Of a DNA stretch of 64,000 bases, positions 1-7,743 are shown in pieces. The stretch is from positions 1 through 64,000 of the forward strand of contig NZ_JOID01000016.1 in NCBI RefSeq assembly GCF_000719865.1. The letters are read 5' to 3'. The position numbers were made by a program, and so were the translations under genes. This DNA comes from Streptomyces albus subsp. albus. Lineage in GTDB: Bacteria > Actinomycetota > Actinomycetes > Streptomycetales > Streptomycetaceae. Numbering within the stretch: position 1 is the first letter of the stretch; every line of letters starts with the position of its first letter. The notes beneath the pieces were generated by a model. That model was not told the origin of the DNA. It searched no databases and saw only the letters and a list, made by a program, of their open reading frames with translations.

Positions 1-1032
1 CCCCTGGTCGACACGGTTGCGCTTGTCGACGTGGCCGCACTCGGCGCACGTCTGCGACGTGTACGCGGGATCAACGAAGACCAGAGGCACACCGGCCCGC
101 CTGGCCTTGTAGACGATGAAGGCTCCGAGCTGGGCGAAGGCCCAGGAGTGGAGTGCGACCCGTTGGGGCTTGCGGAGCCGTACCCTCTGCCGGATGCCCT
201 TGAGTTCTTCCAGGGACAGGCCGCGCCCGGTGCGTTCAGCCTCGGTCACGATCGTCTTGGAGATGATGTGGTTGGTGTTCGCGGCGTGCCGCGCTTCCTT
301 GCGGGCACGGGCCTTGAGCCGGCGTATGGCGCTCTTGGTGCGCTTCTTCTGGAGCTTGGCCCGCAGGGCAAGCTGTCGCTCGCGGTACCGGTTGAGCCCC
401 CGCCCGGCGGCGAGGTAGCCGGTGGAGGCGGTGGCGATGTTCTCGATGCCGAGGTCCACGCCGATGAAGCCGTCCGGCTCGTACCTCTCGGCCTCGGGCA
501 CGTCGCAGGTGGCGACGAGGTAGAACACGCCGTCGCGCTCGATCAGGCCGGATTCGCCCTGCCGGTGCGTCTGGAGCATCTTGAGCGCGTCGGCGGAACA
601 GGCGAAGCGGATGTTCTTGACCCGGCCGTCCACGGTCCAGATGGACACGGTCCGCTGGTCGTACTGCCAGCTCAGGCACCGGTCGTCATACGGCTGGGCG
701 GCCTCGGGGCGAAAGGTGATGGGCTTGGACTCGGCCTTGCGGCGACGCCTGGAGCCTTGGCTGCCGAGGTTGCCGGCCCGGATGTTGGCCTGGAGCGTGG
801 TGCAGGAGTCGCGCACCTTCTTGATGACGTGCTGCGCGGCCTGCGCTCCCAGCCCACGGGTTTTGAGTTCGGTGTAGGTGTGCTTGCGCAGTTCGTACTC
901 ACGCGGCACGCCGTGCTCGAACGCCACCGCCGACACCCAGTTCGCGGCGTCATTGACCGTGCGCAGGGTGCGCTCAAGCGCGGATGCCTGCGCGGCGTCC
1001 GGCATGAGTTTGACCTGTGTCACGATCTTCAC
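1..1032 (-). CDS. tnpB: TnpB, IS200/IS605-family RNA-guided nuclease (3' end cut by window edge)
   Basis: 344 codons are visible from a GTG start at 1032 (MKIVTQVKLMPD...) and the frame runs open off the window edge, so the C-terminus is missing here. The RuvC-like triad of the family is seen as D193 (GVDLGIEN), E275 (LSLEELKGI) and D321 (FVDPAYTS), followed by the first half of the zinc ribbon (TCAECG, C329 and C332). The N-terminal OrfB_IS605 helical domain precedes it. TnpB proteins are transposon-encoded endonucleases guided by an RNA made from the transposon right end; that end lies outside the window. The neighbouring tnpA is divergent and broken, so this copy probably cannot move by itself but TnpB itself looks intact. 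Confidence 0.93.
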   Translation of the reverse strand, partial: MKIVTQVKLMPDAAQASALERTLRTVNDAANWVSAVAFEHGVPREYELRKHTYTELKTRGLGAQAAQHVIKKVRDSCTTLQANIRAGNLGSQGSRRRRKAESKPITFRPEAAQPYDDRCLSWQYDQRTVSIWTVDGRVKNIRFACSADALKMLQTHRQGESGLIERDGVFYLVATCDVPEAERYEPDGFIGVDLGIENIATASTGYLAAGRGLNRYRERQLALRAKLQKKRTKSAIRRLKARARKEARHAANTNHIISKTIVTEAERTGRGLSLEELKGIRQRVRLRKPQRVALHSWAFAQLGAFIVYKARRAGVPLVFVDPAYTSQTCAECGHVDKRNRVDQG

Positions 1033-1055
1033 GGGCGTGATCGTAGCATTGATCT

Positions 1056-1512
1056 ATGTCACCACGCTGGGAATCAAACTCCGCTATCCGCAGGGGGCGT
1101 AGCGTTGTCCACACCCTGCACGCGCACTTGGTCTTCATCCCCAGTACCGGCGCGGACCGTTCACCGACGAGATCCTTCGGCGCTGCGAAGAGGTCATGCG
1201 CGACGTGTGCACCGACTTCGGCGCGGAGCTGCGGGAGTTCAACGGCGAACGCGATCACGTCCACCTGCTCGTGCACTACCCGCCCGAGGCCGCCATCTCC
1301 CGACTCGTCGGCTCCCTCAAAGGCGTCTCCGCCCGGCGCCTGCGGCTGGGGGCACCTCCCGGCCGAAGGCGGGGGGAGAGGTCCCCGGCCACATCCGCGA
1401 GTACCTGTGGGGTGAGCACTTCTGGTCGCCGTCCTACTTCGCCGCCCCGTGCGGCGGCGCCCCGCTCGCCGTCATCAAGGAATACATCGAGAACCAGAAA
1501 CGTCCAGGCTGA
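1056..1512 (+). pseudogene. tnpA: Y1 (HUH) transposase TnpA of IS200/IS605 type, broken by two frameshifts
   Basis: Three reading frames must be joined to recover the protein. The first piece starts at 1056 (MSPRWESN...HLVFI); after a one-base loss near 1142 the second frame reads MRDVCTDFGAELREFN and DHVHLLVHYPP, which holds the HUH metal-binding motif; after a 32-base insertion at 1346-1377 the third frame reads GHIREYLWGEHFWSPSYF and ends VIKEYIENQK...PG at 1512. The joined product has the expected length of about 140 residues. The divergent pairing with tnpB is typical of the family. With both indels the gene cannot make a functional transposase. Roughly 1513-1777 downstream would hold the element end, but I could not define it. 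Confidence 0.88.
1346..1377. repeat. REP-like palindromic repeat inserted in tnpA
   Basis: Removing exactly these 32 bases restores the reading frame from ...ARRLR to EVPGHIREYLW in tnpA. The inserted sequence is a GC-rich imperfect palindrome (CTGGGGGCACCTCCCGGCC on the left, GAAGGCGGGGGGA on the right) that resembles a small dispersed palindrome I recall as common between Streptomyces genes. A related copy lies at 47953-47986. No target-site duplication is evident. Confidence 0.65.
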
Positions 1513-1777
1513 GGTCAACAGCACAGACCCGTGCACCCGCACAGGTCAGAGCGCCCGCGCCCAGCAGGTCTTTCACGGGCTCGGGCTGTACTGCTGGAGC
1601 CGGCCCAGCAGCATGAACGGGCGCGCTCTGCCTGGGCACTTGAACCACTCGACCCGCCGGCCCATGGCCCGGACGCTGCCCATGGCGTGCCCGCCGCGTG
1701 CGGGCCGCGGTCAACGGGACCGCGCCGGGCGGTAGTCCGGCATGGCGGCCCGGTGTCCCGGACGGCATGATGTCCCG

Positions 1778-2281
1778 ATGACCGATCATCAGAGGACCGG
1801 CCCGCCGCCGGTCGACGGCGAGCGGGCCACGCTCAGCGGATATGTGCAGTACCAGCGGGACACGCTCGCCATGAAGTGCGCCGGGCTCTCCGCCGAGCAG
1901 TTGAGGGAGCGGGCCGTGCCGCCGTCGCCGATCTCCCTGCTCGGGCTGGTGCGGCACATGGCCGATGTCGAACGCGGCTGGTTCCGCAACGTGGTGAACG
2001 GCGAGAGCGTCTCCCGCTACTGGCCGCGCGAGGACGGTACGGACGGCGCCTTCGACGTCGACGCCGCCGACCCGGAGGAGGCGTTCCGCGTCTGGCGGGA
2101 GGCGTGCGCGCGGTCCCGCGCCATCGTGGAGGCCGCCGAGTCCCTCGACGTCACGGGCCGCCACCACGGCGAGGTCGTCTCGCTCCGCTACATCCTCGCC
2201 CACATGATCGAGGAGTACGCCCGCCACAACGGCCACGCCGATTTCCTGCGCGAGCGGATCGACGGAGCGGTCGGCGAGTAG
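1778..2281 (+). CDS. DinB-family (DUF664-like) protein
   Basis: 167 residues beginning MTDHQRTGPPPVDGER. The pattern of a DinB/YfiT-like four-helix bundle is visible: LSGYVQYQRDTLAMKCAGLS, then LLGLVRHMADVERGWF, and a C-terminal HMIEEYARHNGHADFLRE. The three conserved histidine positions of the superfamily (H in RHMADVE, H in HMIEEYARH) are present and would bind a divalent metal. Many relatives are uncharacterised or are thiol-dependent S-transferases. The ATG at 1778 was chosen because it matches the usual family N-terminus; an upstream in-frame ATG at 1742 would add 12 residues. It stands alone between the IS remnant and a leftward membrane gene. Confidence 0.85.
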   Translation: MTDHQRTGPPPVDGERATLSGYVQYQRDTLAMKCAGLSAEQLRERAVPPSPISLLGLVRHMADVERGWFRNVVNGESVSRYWPREDGTDGAFDVDAADPEEAFRVWREACARSRAIVEAAESLDVTGRHHGEVVSLRYILAHMIEEYARHNGHADFLRERIDGAVGE

Positions 2282-2312
2282 CACCGGGGCCGGGGCCCTG
2301 CCGGCCCGGTGC

Positions 2313-3053
2313 TCAGTGCCGGTCCGGCCGGCCCCCCAGGAGGTTCCCCGCCTTCGCGCCGGCGCGGCCCCAGCGCGCGTCGTGCTTCCGCGCCCGCTCG
2401 GTGGCCCGGCGCCGGCGGCGTGAGCCCTCGGCGTAGAAGCGGCGGGCCCAGGGGGAGCCGGGGCGGGCGAGGCGTACGGCGGCGGCCCAGGCCACCGGCG
2501 GCAGGAAGACCCCGATCACCCCGAGCCGCAGCTTCCCCTTGGCGAAGGCCGTCACGACGATCAGAAAGTGCAGGGTCACGGTCAGGGCAAGCCCCGCCCG
2601 GTTGTCCTGCTCCGACTCGCTGACGTCGTCCACGCCCACCGGCAGCGCGCCGAGCAGCACCATGCCGACGGCGGCCGCGGTGAGGGTGACCGCCTCGACG
2701 GAGGCGCGGCCCTGCTGGGACCAGTAGACGTCGCTGAGGTAGAGCATCAGCGCGAACTCGTCCATGACGAGGCCCATTCCGGCACCGAAGACCAGGGCCA
2801 TCGCCGCCGCGCCACCGCTCTCGTCCGCCATGGCCGCCATCCCGAAGCCCCCGATGGCGGCCAGCACGATCCCGGGCACCATGTGGTGGATGTGCACCCG
2901 GCCGGTGCTGACGTTCCGGAACGGGCCGCGGCCGGCCCGGATACTCCGGGTGATCCCGCGGGTGATGAGGAAGACGGTCACGAACCCGGCCAGGCTGAGC
3001 AGCAGGGGCAGCTTGCCCGGTTCCACGATGTTGCGATACCACCAGTCCCCCAT
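2313..3053 (-). CDS. conserved multi-pass integral membrane protein
   Basis: 246 residues with about six hydrophobic segments (for example LLLSLAGFVTVFLI near the N-terminus, VPGIVLAAIGGFGMAAM, AMALVFGAGMGLVMDEFALML, and LTVTLHFLIVVTAF). A histidine-rich motif, VHIHHMVPG, sits just before the second segment and an acidic pair (DEF) lies inside another, which hints at metal or proton chemistry but is not diagnostic. The C-terminal tail is basic (SRRRRRATERARK) and cytoplasmic by charge. I know similar unnamed Streptomyces proteins but no function. It converges on the DinB-like gene with about 30 bases between stops. Confidence 0.75.
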   Translation of the reverse strand: MGDWWYRNIVEPGKLPLLLSLAGFVTVFLITRGITRSIRAGRGPFRNVSTGRVHIHHMVPGIVLAAIGGFGMAAMADESGGAAAMALVFGAGMGLVMDEFALMLYLSDVYWSQQGRASVEAVTLTAAAVGMVLLGALPVGVDDVSESEQDNRAGLALTVTLHFLIVVTAFAKGKLRLGVIGVFLPPVAWAAAVRLARPGSPWARRFYAEGSRRRRRATERARKHDARWGRAGAKAGNLLGGRPDRH

Positions 3054-3224
3054 GGGGCCGCCCTGTTCCGCTGTGCCGCTTTTCCGGCGGTTCGATCCGG
3101 TCGGCGCTCACGATAATCCGCGGCGGGCCCGGGCGGCGTCCGGCGCGCAAGCCCGTCGGCGCGGAAGCCGGTGACCGGTCCGCCCGGGGCGGGCCGGCCG
3201 CTGCCGCGCTCCGGCCCGGGGGAC

Positions 3225-3365
3225 TCAGGTCAGCAGCAGGAGGCCGGCCCCGAGCAGCAGCGCCGCGAACGCCGCCGCGGCGAGGAGGAGGACGGTGCGC
3301 CGGCCGGCCCCGCGAAGGCGCAGAGCGAAGGCCGGCGGGCCCACCGGGGTGGTCTTGTCGTTCAC
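3225..3365 (-). CDS. small single-pass membrane protein (46 aa)
   Basis: A short reading frame with a GTG start at 3365, preceded by an excellent ribosome site (AAGGAGACAGCC before GTG). The protein starts MNDKTTPVGPP, continues with a basic patch (RLRGAGRR) and ends with one hydrophobic helix (TVLLLAAAAFAALLLGAGLL). It lies about 60 bases downstream of the membrane protein that follows the ECF sigma factor and is in the same direction, so it may be the third member of that operon. No known family recognised. Confidence 0.6.
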   Translation of the reverse strand: MNDKTTPVGPPAFALRLRGAGRRTVLLLAAAAFAALLLGAGLLLLT

Positions 3366-3423
3366 GGCTGTCTCCTTGATCGGTGATCTCGGTGAAGGGA
3401 GGGAAGGCGGGGTGGGCCGGGGC

Positions 3424-3921
3424 TCAGGACGTGTCCCGCCGCAGAGCTGCCCGCAGTCCGAGCAGGGCGCGGCGGCGCGATCGGGCCCGGGCCAGGGCGA
3501 GCCCCGCGGCGGTGACGAGGAGGACGCCGGCCAGGGCGGTGACCAGTGCTCCGGCCGTGCCGGCGCGCACCGCGGCCAGCGCCGTCCCCGCCGCGCCGGT
3601 CGCGGCGGCGGCCACGAGCGCGAGCCGGGCCGCCAGCACCCGGTCCCGGGCATAGAGAGGCCGCCGTCTGCTCAGCACCCAGCCGGCGAAGACCGCCCAG
3701 GCCAGCCCGATGGCGATCAGCCCGGCGAAGGCGGCCCGGGTGCGCACGGGAAGCGGATGCGGCTCGGTGGCCCACAGCACCGCGATCAGTGCGGCGCCGC
3801 ACCCTCCGGCCAGTCCCACGGCCACGTGGCGGATCCGGGAACCCAGCGATACCTCCGCGGCGAGCGCGCGCCGCAGTTCCCCGGGCACCCCCCGCCGGGC
3901 CGCGGGGTTCGGTTCCCTCAT
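3424..3921 (-). CDS. membrane protein co-translated with ECF sigma factor (possible anti-sigma or accessory)
   Basis: 165 residues, ATG at 3921 overlapping the sigma-factor stop by 4 bases (ATGA), so translation is coupled. A short soluble N-terminus (MREPNPAARRGVPGELRRAL) is followed by four hydrophobic segments: VAVGLAGGCGAALIAVLWA, AAFAGLIAIGLAWAVFAGW, LALVAAAATGAAGTALAA and ALVTALAGVLLVTAAGLAL. Position right after an ECF sigma gene is where the cognate anti-sigma factor normally sits, but I see no zinc-binding HxxxCxxC (ZAS) motif, so it would have to be a non-ZAS membrane anti-sigma or a target of the regulon. Confidence 0.7.
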   Translation of the reverse strand: MREPNPAARRGVPGELRRALAAEVSLGSRIRHVAVGLAGGCGAALIAVLWATEPHPLPVRTRAAFAGLIAIGLAWAVFAGWVLSRRRPLYARDRVLAARLALVAAAATGAAGTALAAVRAGTAGALVTALAGVLLVTAAGLALARARSRRRALLGLRAALRRDTS

Positions 3922-4466
3922 GTCTCGTGTCCCCTTTCGGCGAGGCCGGCCCGCAACATGCGGCGCGCGCGGTGCAGCCTGCTCTTGACCGTGCCGGCCG
4001 GTACGCCGAGGACCTCCGCGCAGGCGGCCAGCGGCAGGTCCTGCAGGTGGAACAGGACCAGCACTTCACGCTCCAGGGGCGGCAGCCCGCCCAGGCCCGC
4101 CTCCACCTGCATCGTCGTGAGCAGGCCGCCGGGAAAGTCGTCGGCGGCGGCTCCGGCGTCCGCTTCCTCCGTGAAGGTCTCCGGCGCCCGGTACGCCTGC
4201 CGCAGATGGTCGGTCACCGCGCGCCGCGCGATGGTGAACAGCCACGGGGCGAACCGCTCCGGCTGCCGCAGCCGCGGCAGTCCGCGCACCACGGCGACCC
4301 AGACCTCCTGGGCGAGATCGTCCGCGAGGTGCGGATCGCCGGTCATGCCCCGCACGTAGCGCCACAACGGGGCGTGCCAGGCACGCACCAGTTCGGGAAA
4401 CGCCTCCCGCTCCCCGAGCTGGCAGCGCACCACCAGCAGCCCGTCACGCCGCTCGTCGCCGCTCAC
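3918..4466 (-). CDS. ECF-subfamily RNA polymerase sigma factor
   Basis: 182 residues. Region 2 contains PELVRAWHAPLWRYVRGM and the core-binding stretch DDLAQEVWVAVVRGL, then FAPWLFTIARRAVTDHLR. Region 4 is LPPLEREVLVLFHLQDLP with the helix-turn-helix GVPAGTVKSRLHRARRML. It recruits core polymerase to a small, specific promoter set. The GTG at 4466 was chosen because GGAAGGGGAGG lies six bases upstream; an upstream start at 4496 would add ten residues without a better ribosome site. The downstream coupled membrane protein and the 46-residue protein probably belong to the same transcript. The 190 bases upstream hold its promoter, which I could not define. Confidence 0.93.
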   Translation of the reverse strand: MSGDERRDGLLVVRCQLGEREAFPELVRAWHAPLWRYVRGMTGDPHLADDLAQEVWVAVVRGLPRLRQPERFAPWLFTIARRAVTDHLRQAYRAPETFTEEADAGAAADDFPGGLLTTMQVEAGLGGLPPLEREVLVLFHLQDLPLAACAEVLGVPAGTVKSRLHRARRMLRAGLAERGHET

Positions 4467-4656
4467 CGCACCTCCCCTTCCGGTTCCGCGTCTCACCGCA
4501 ACAGTCGGTACGCGGGGCGGAAAGGTTCACGGGATCCCGGGCGAGGGGCCGGGGTCCCGCGCCCCGGTGTCTCTCCCCGCGTGCCCTCGTGATGAACGCG
4601 CGGAAGGAACGGGATCCGGGCCGGCCGGGGACGGCGCCCACCGCGGCCCCGCCGGC

Positions 4657-5718
4657 TCAGCTCAGGGCGGCGATGACCCGGAACGAGGAGTCCTGTTTGA
4701 AGAGGTCCGAGCCGTCGGGGCGGTCGAGCCGCAGCTTGAAGTCGTGGTGGCGCAGGAAGCGGCCGGGGAAGTTGTACGACTCGAAGCTGGTGGCGCCGGC
4801 GACCATGCCCTCGGTGGCGCAGAAGGTGGCGTCCTGGCGGAAGAGGCCCGTCTCCTGCATGGCGGAGACTCGGATGCGGAAATCCTGCTGGCGCAGATAC
4901 CGCCCGTTCGCGGTCTTGAACGAGTAGCACTTGTCGTCGGCGAGGCCCGGCGTCACGGTGAAGGTGGCGTCCTTGGCGTCGGCCTCGGCGGCCGGGCCGG
5001 AGCTGACCGGGTCGAGGAAGACGGCGCCGTTGCGCTGGCGGAGGTAGCGGCTGGGGTAGTTGACCGACTGGAGCGAGCGGTTCGCCGTCGCCCCCTCCGC
5101 GGGCAACCCGCCCTTCCCGGACGGGCCCGGGCCCGGCGCGTTGGGCAGGGACGGGGTGGGCCGCGGGGGGGCTCCGGGCGGTGCCGAGGTGCCGGGCGCC
5201 GCGCCTCCGCCGCCCGCCGGGCCGTCGTCGCCGTCCGCGCCCATCATGTCCATCCCGAAGAACCACACCGTGCCCGCCAGCGAGGCGGCCAGCAGGCCGG
5301 CCAGCAGGAGGATCGGGTTCAGCGGCCAGTCGCGGAGACGCCATCCGATGCGGCGGGCCCGGCGAGGGGGCCGGGCGCCGGTGCCGGTGCCGCCGCCGTC
5401 GTCCGGCAGCGGGAGGCCGTACTCCGAGAGGTTCGGCGGCGGACCGCCCGCCCTGCCGGTGTCCTTCCTGCGGCGCCGGCCGCGGGTCGCGGGAGGCGGG
5501 GGCGGCGGGGGCATCAGGGGTCCGGAACCGTAGAAGGACCCGGAGGCGGCTCCCACCAGGTCGTCGGCGCCCGGCGCGGCGCCCGGCCCTCCGGCCGCTG
5601 CCGGGAACGCGCCGGTGTAGCCACCGGAGGGCAGCTCAGCTCCGTCCTCCCAGTAGGGAGGGGTCCATACGGTCGGGTCCTGCGCCGGGCCGTCGTCACG
5701 CGGCGTGTCGGCTGTCAT
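4657..5718 (-). CDS. membrane-anchored AbfB-domain (CBM42-like) protein, paralogue 1
   Basis: 353 residues. The N-terminal 130 residues are cytoplasmic, acidic to proline-rich, and carry TVWTPPYWEDG and a polyproline run; one transmembrane helix follows (about 132-154, PLNPILLLAGLLAASLAGTV), then a Gly/Pro linker, then an AbfB-type beta-trefoil from about 211 to the end (RSLQSVNYPSRYLRQRNG, GRYLRQQDF, FPGRFLRHHDFKLRL repeats). AbfB domains bind arabinofuranose side chains in fungal arabinofuranosidases; here there is no catalytic domain. The ATG at 5718 follows GGGAGGACCCGGG. It lies directly downstream of a paralogue in the same direction but has its own promoter. Role probably surface glycan binding; inferred. 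Confidence 0.82.
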   Translation of the reverse strand: MTADTPRDDGPAQDPTVWTPPYWEDGAELPSGGYTGAFPAAAGGPGAAPGADDLVGAASGSFYGSGPLMPPPPPPPATRGRRRRKDTGRAGGPPPNLSEYGLPLPDDGGGTGTGARPPRRARRIGWRLRDWPLNPILLLAGLLAASLAGTVWFFGMDMMGADGDDGPAGGGGAAPGTSAPPGAPPRPTPSLPNAPGPGPSGKGGLPAEGATANRSLQSVNYPSRYLRQRNGAVFLDPVSSGPAAEADAKDATFTVTPGLADDKCYSFKTANGRYLRQQDFRIRVSAMQETGLFRQDATFCATEGMVAGATSFESYNFPGRFLRHHDFKLRLDRPDGSDLFKQDSSFRVIAALS

Positions 5719-5818
5719 CCCGGGTCCTCCCAAGACTTTCTCTGACCAGCGCACAGCCCTTGGGGCGGCAGCCTCCGACCGGTGGCGGTACCCCGGGAGG
5801 CGCGGGCGAACGCGCGTC

Positions 5819-5846
5819 ACAGTAGCCCAAATGACCTTCGCCGCAA
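5819..5846 (-). promoter_or_regulatory. promoter of AbfB paralogue 1, matched by paralogue 2
   Basis: Reading leftward, -35 TTGCGG (5846-5841), 16-base spacer, -10 TACTGT (5824-5819); predicted start near 5812, about 94 bases before the ATG. The block GCGAA..GTGTTGC......GG.C..TT.GGCTACTGTG..GCGC is shared with the promoter at 7743-7716 at identical spacing, while the surrounding DNA is not conserved. Conservation beyond the two hexamers suggests additional regulator contacts. Confidence 0.65.
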
Positions 5847-5932
5847 CACGTTTCGCCTCCTATAACTGCAGTAAGCAGCGCTGATGGCGCGGAGCGGCAG
5901 CCTGGCGGCGCTCAGCCGAGAAAGGGTGCCGC

Positions 5933-7624
5933 TCAGCCGAGGGGCGCGGTGAGCTGGAAGGAGATGTCGGCCCGGTAGAGCCCCGAGTTCTCCCACCGCT
6001 CGAGCCGGAGCTCGAAGTTGCGGTGGCGCAGGAAGTGGCCGGGGTGGTTGACCGCCTCGAAGGAGACCGATCCCTGCCCGGCGGCCCCCTGGCGCATGCA
6101 GAAGGTCGCGTCCTCGCGGAACAGCCGGGAGCCGTCGTTTCCCGCCACCACCGCCCGGAAGTCGCGGTGCCGCAGGTAGCGGCCGTCGAGTGTCCGGAAG
6201 GAGTGGCAGCGGCCGTCGGCGAGGCCGGGGACGAGGGAGAAGGTGGCGTCCCGGGCGGCGCCGGAGGAACCGACGGGGTCGAGGAAGACCCGGCCGTCGC
6301 GGTGACGCAGGTACCGGTCCGGGTAGTTGACCGCGCGCAGCGACCGTTCCGATCCGGTCCGGGAGGTGCCGCCGCCGCTGATGCTGCCGCGCTCCTCCTT
6401 CGCACCGCCCCCGCCGTCCGCACCGGCGCGGGAGCCGGAGGACGGGGCGGCGGTACGGGACGCGGAGGCCTCCGGGCGCGACGCGGAGGTGCGCGACGCG
6501 CTGGGCGAGGGGGAGGCGGTCTTCTCCGTCCCGGACGGGGAGTTCGAGGGTTCCTCCAGGGAGCCGCCCGGCAGGGACGGGGTGGGCCGGGGGCCGGCGT
6601 GCCAGGACGGGGTGACTCCGGAGCCCGCCTCCGCGTCCTCGGGGCCGTCGCCGCCGCCGAACCACAGCGCCAGGGCCAGCACCGAGCCGATGACGAGGCC
6701 GGAGACGGCCACCACCGGGACCATCGGCCGGGACCGCGGCCGCGGGTCGTCCGGAGGGACGAACGCCGAGCGGAACACCGGGTCCTCCGCGGCGGGCGGC
6801 GGCCCGGAGGGCCGGTCCCGCCGCCACGGCGGGGGCGCGACCAGCGGCCGGTCGGCGGCCGAGGCCGAGCCGGCGCGCGGTGCCGACGGCGCGGCCGGGA
6901 CCGGGACCGGGCCGACCGGTGCGGCCGGACCGAGGCGCAGGCCGGCCGACGCGCCGGGGTCCGCCTGCCGGTCGGCCGGCGTCGCGGAACCCGCCTGCCG
7001 GTCAGCCGTCGTGGCGGGGCCGGTGCGCGGCACGGCCGGGCTGGGGGCTGGGTCCGCCGGCGCGGCCGGGACCGGGCTCGGGTTTGCCGGCGCGGCGGAG
7101 CCGGCGTGCCGGTCGGCCGGTGCGGCCGGGCCGGTGTGCGGCGCGGGCGAACCGGCGCGCGGCGTCAACAGGGCGGCCCCGGGGCTTGGTTCGGCCGGCG
7201 CGGCGGGGTCTGCGTGCCCGTCGGCAGTCGCGGCCGGGCCGCCCTGCCCGTCGGCGCCCGCGGCGGGGCCGGCCTGCGGCGCAGCCGGGCCGGGGCCCGG
7301 GTCTGCCGGTTCTCCGGACTGCCGTCCCGTCGCCGGCGCGCTCCCGCTGCCGGACGGGGCGCCGTCACTCGGCGAGGCACCGTTACCCGACGAGGCGCCG
7401 TCACCGGGGCCGTCGCCCCGGCCATCGCCGGTGCCGGAACTCGCGTCGGCCCCCGCATCGGAACCCGGGTCGGCACCCGGGCCCGCCGGCTGCTCCGCGT
7501 TCCCCTCGTCCTCTTCGAGGTACGGCGGTATCCGTACGTCCTGGTCCGGTCCCGGAGTGCCCGGTTCGGGTGCGTCCCGCTCCGGCTCCGTGCCGTCATG
7601 GCGTGCTTGGCGGCCGTCTGCCAA
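5933..7624 (-). CDS. membrane-anchored AbfB-domain protein, paralogue 2 with long Pro/Ala-rich cytoplasmic region
   Basis: 563 residues from a TTG start (LADGRQARHDGTEP). Same plan as paralogue 1: N-terminal DVRIPPYLEEDEG, then about 300 residues of degenerate Ala/Pro/Gly/Asp repeats (units like PAAPADR, AGSATPADRQAD), one transmembrane helix (VPVVAVSGLVIGSVLALAL), a Ser/Thr/Pro linker and a C-terminal AbfB trefoil (SLRAVNYPDRYLRHRDG, GRYLRHRDF, HPGHFLRHRNFELRLERW). The TTG is preferred over an in-frame ATG at 7717 because 7717 lies inside the predicted -10 box, whereas TTG is about 85 bases behind the predicted transcript start and follows GAGAGGAACC. Extracellular ligand unknown. Confidence 0.78.
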   Translation of the reverse strand: MADGRQARHDGTEPERDAPEPGTPGPDQDVRIPPYLEEDEGNAEQPAGPGADPGSDAGADASSGTGDGRGDGPGDGASSGNGASPSDGAPSGSGSAPATGRQSGEPADPGPGPAAPQAGPAAGADGQGGPAATADGHADPAAPAEPSPGAALLTPRAGSPAPHTGPAAPADRHAGSAAPANPSPVPAAPADPAPSPAVPRTGPATTADRQAGSATPADRQADPGASAGLRLGPAAPVGPVPVPAAPSAPRAGSASAADRPLVAPPPWRRDRPSGPPPAAEDPVFRSAFVPPDDPRPRSRPMVPVVAVSGLVIGSVLALALWFGGGDGPEDAEAGSGVTPSWHAGPRPTPSLPGGSLEEPSNSPSGTEKTASPSPSASRTSASRPEASASRTAAPSSGSRAGADGGGGAKEERGSISGGGTSRTGSERSLRAVNYPDRYLRHRDGRVFLDPVGSSGAARDATFSLVPGLADGRCHSFRTLDGRYLRHRDFRAVVAGNDGSRLFREDATFCMRQGAAGQGSVSFEAVNHPGHFLRHRNFELRLERWENSGLYRADISFQLTAPLG

Positions 7625-7715
7625 CGGTGGTTCCTCTCTCGAACCTTCCGGCGAGCGCACAGCGCGAGGCAGCCCGGATACGGGCTGGTGGGGGGCGCCT
7701 GTGGGAGCGCGCGCC

Positions 7716-7743
7716 ACAGTAGCCGAAAGGGCCCCGGGAGCAA
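7716..7743 (-). promoter_or_regulatory. promoter of AbfB paralogue 2
   Basis: Reading leftward, -35 TTGCTC (7743-7738), 16-base spacer, -10 TACTGT (7721-7716). It matches the paralogue 1 promoter in the hexamers, spacing and flanks (GCGAA..GTGTTGC upstream and GGCTACTGTG..GCGC at the -10). The predicted start is near 7709. It decides the translation start of the gene below it. Confidence 0.65.

Noticed and set aside
7624..7717. ATG 7717 as start of AbfB paralogue 2
   Set aside because: It lies within the predicted -10 box and would precede the transcript start; TTG 7624 aligns with the paralogue.
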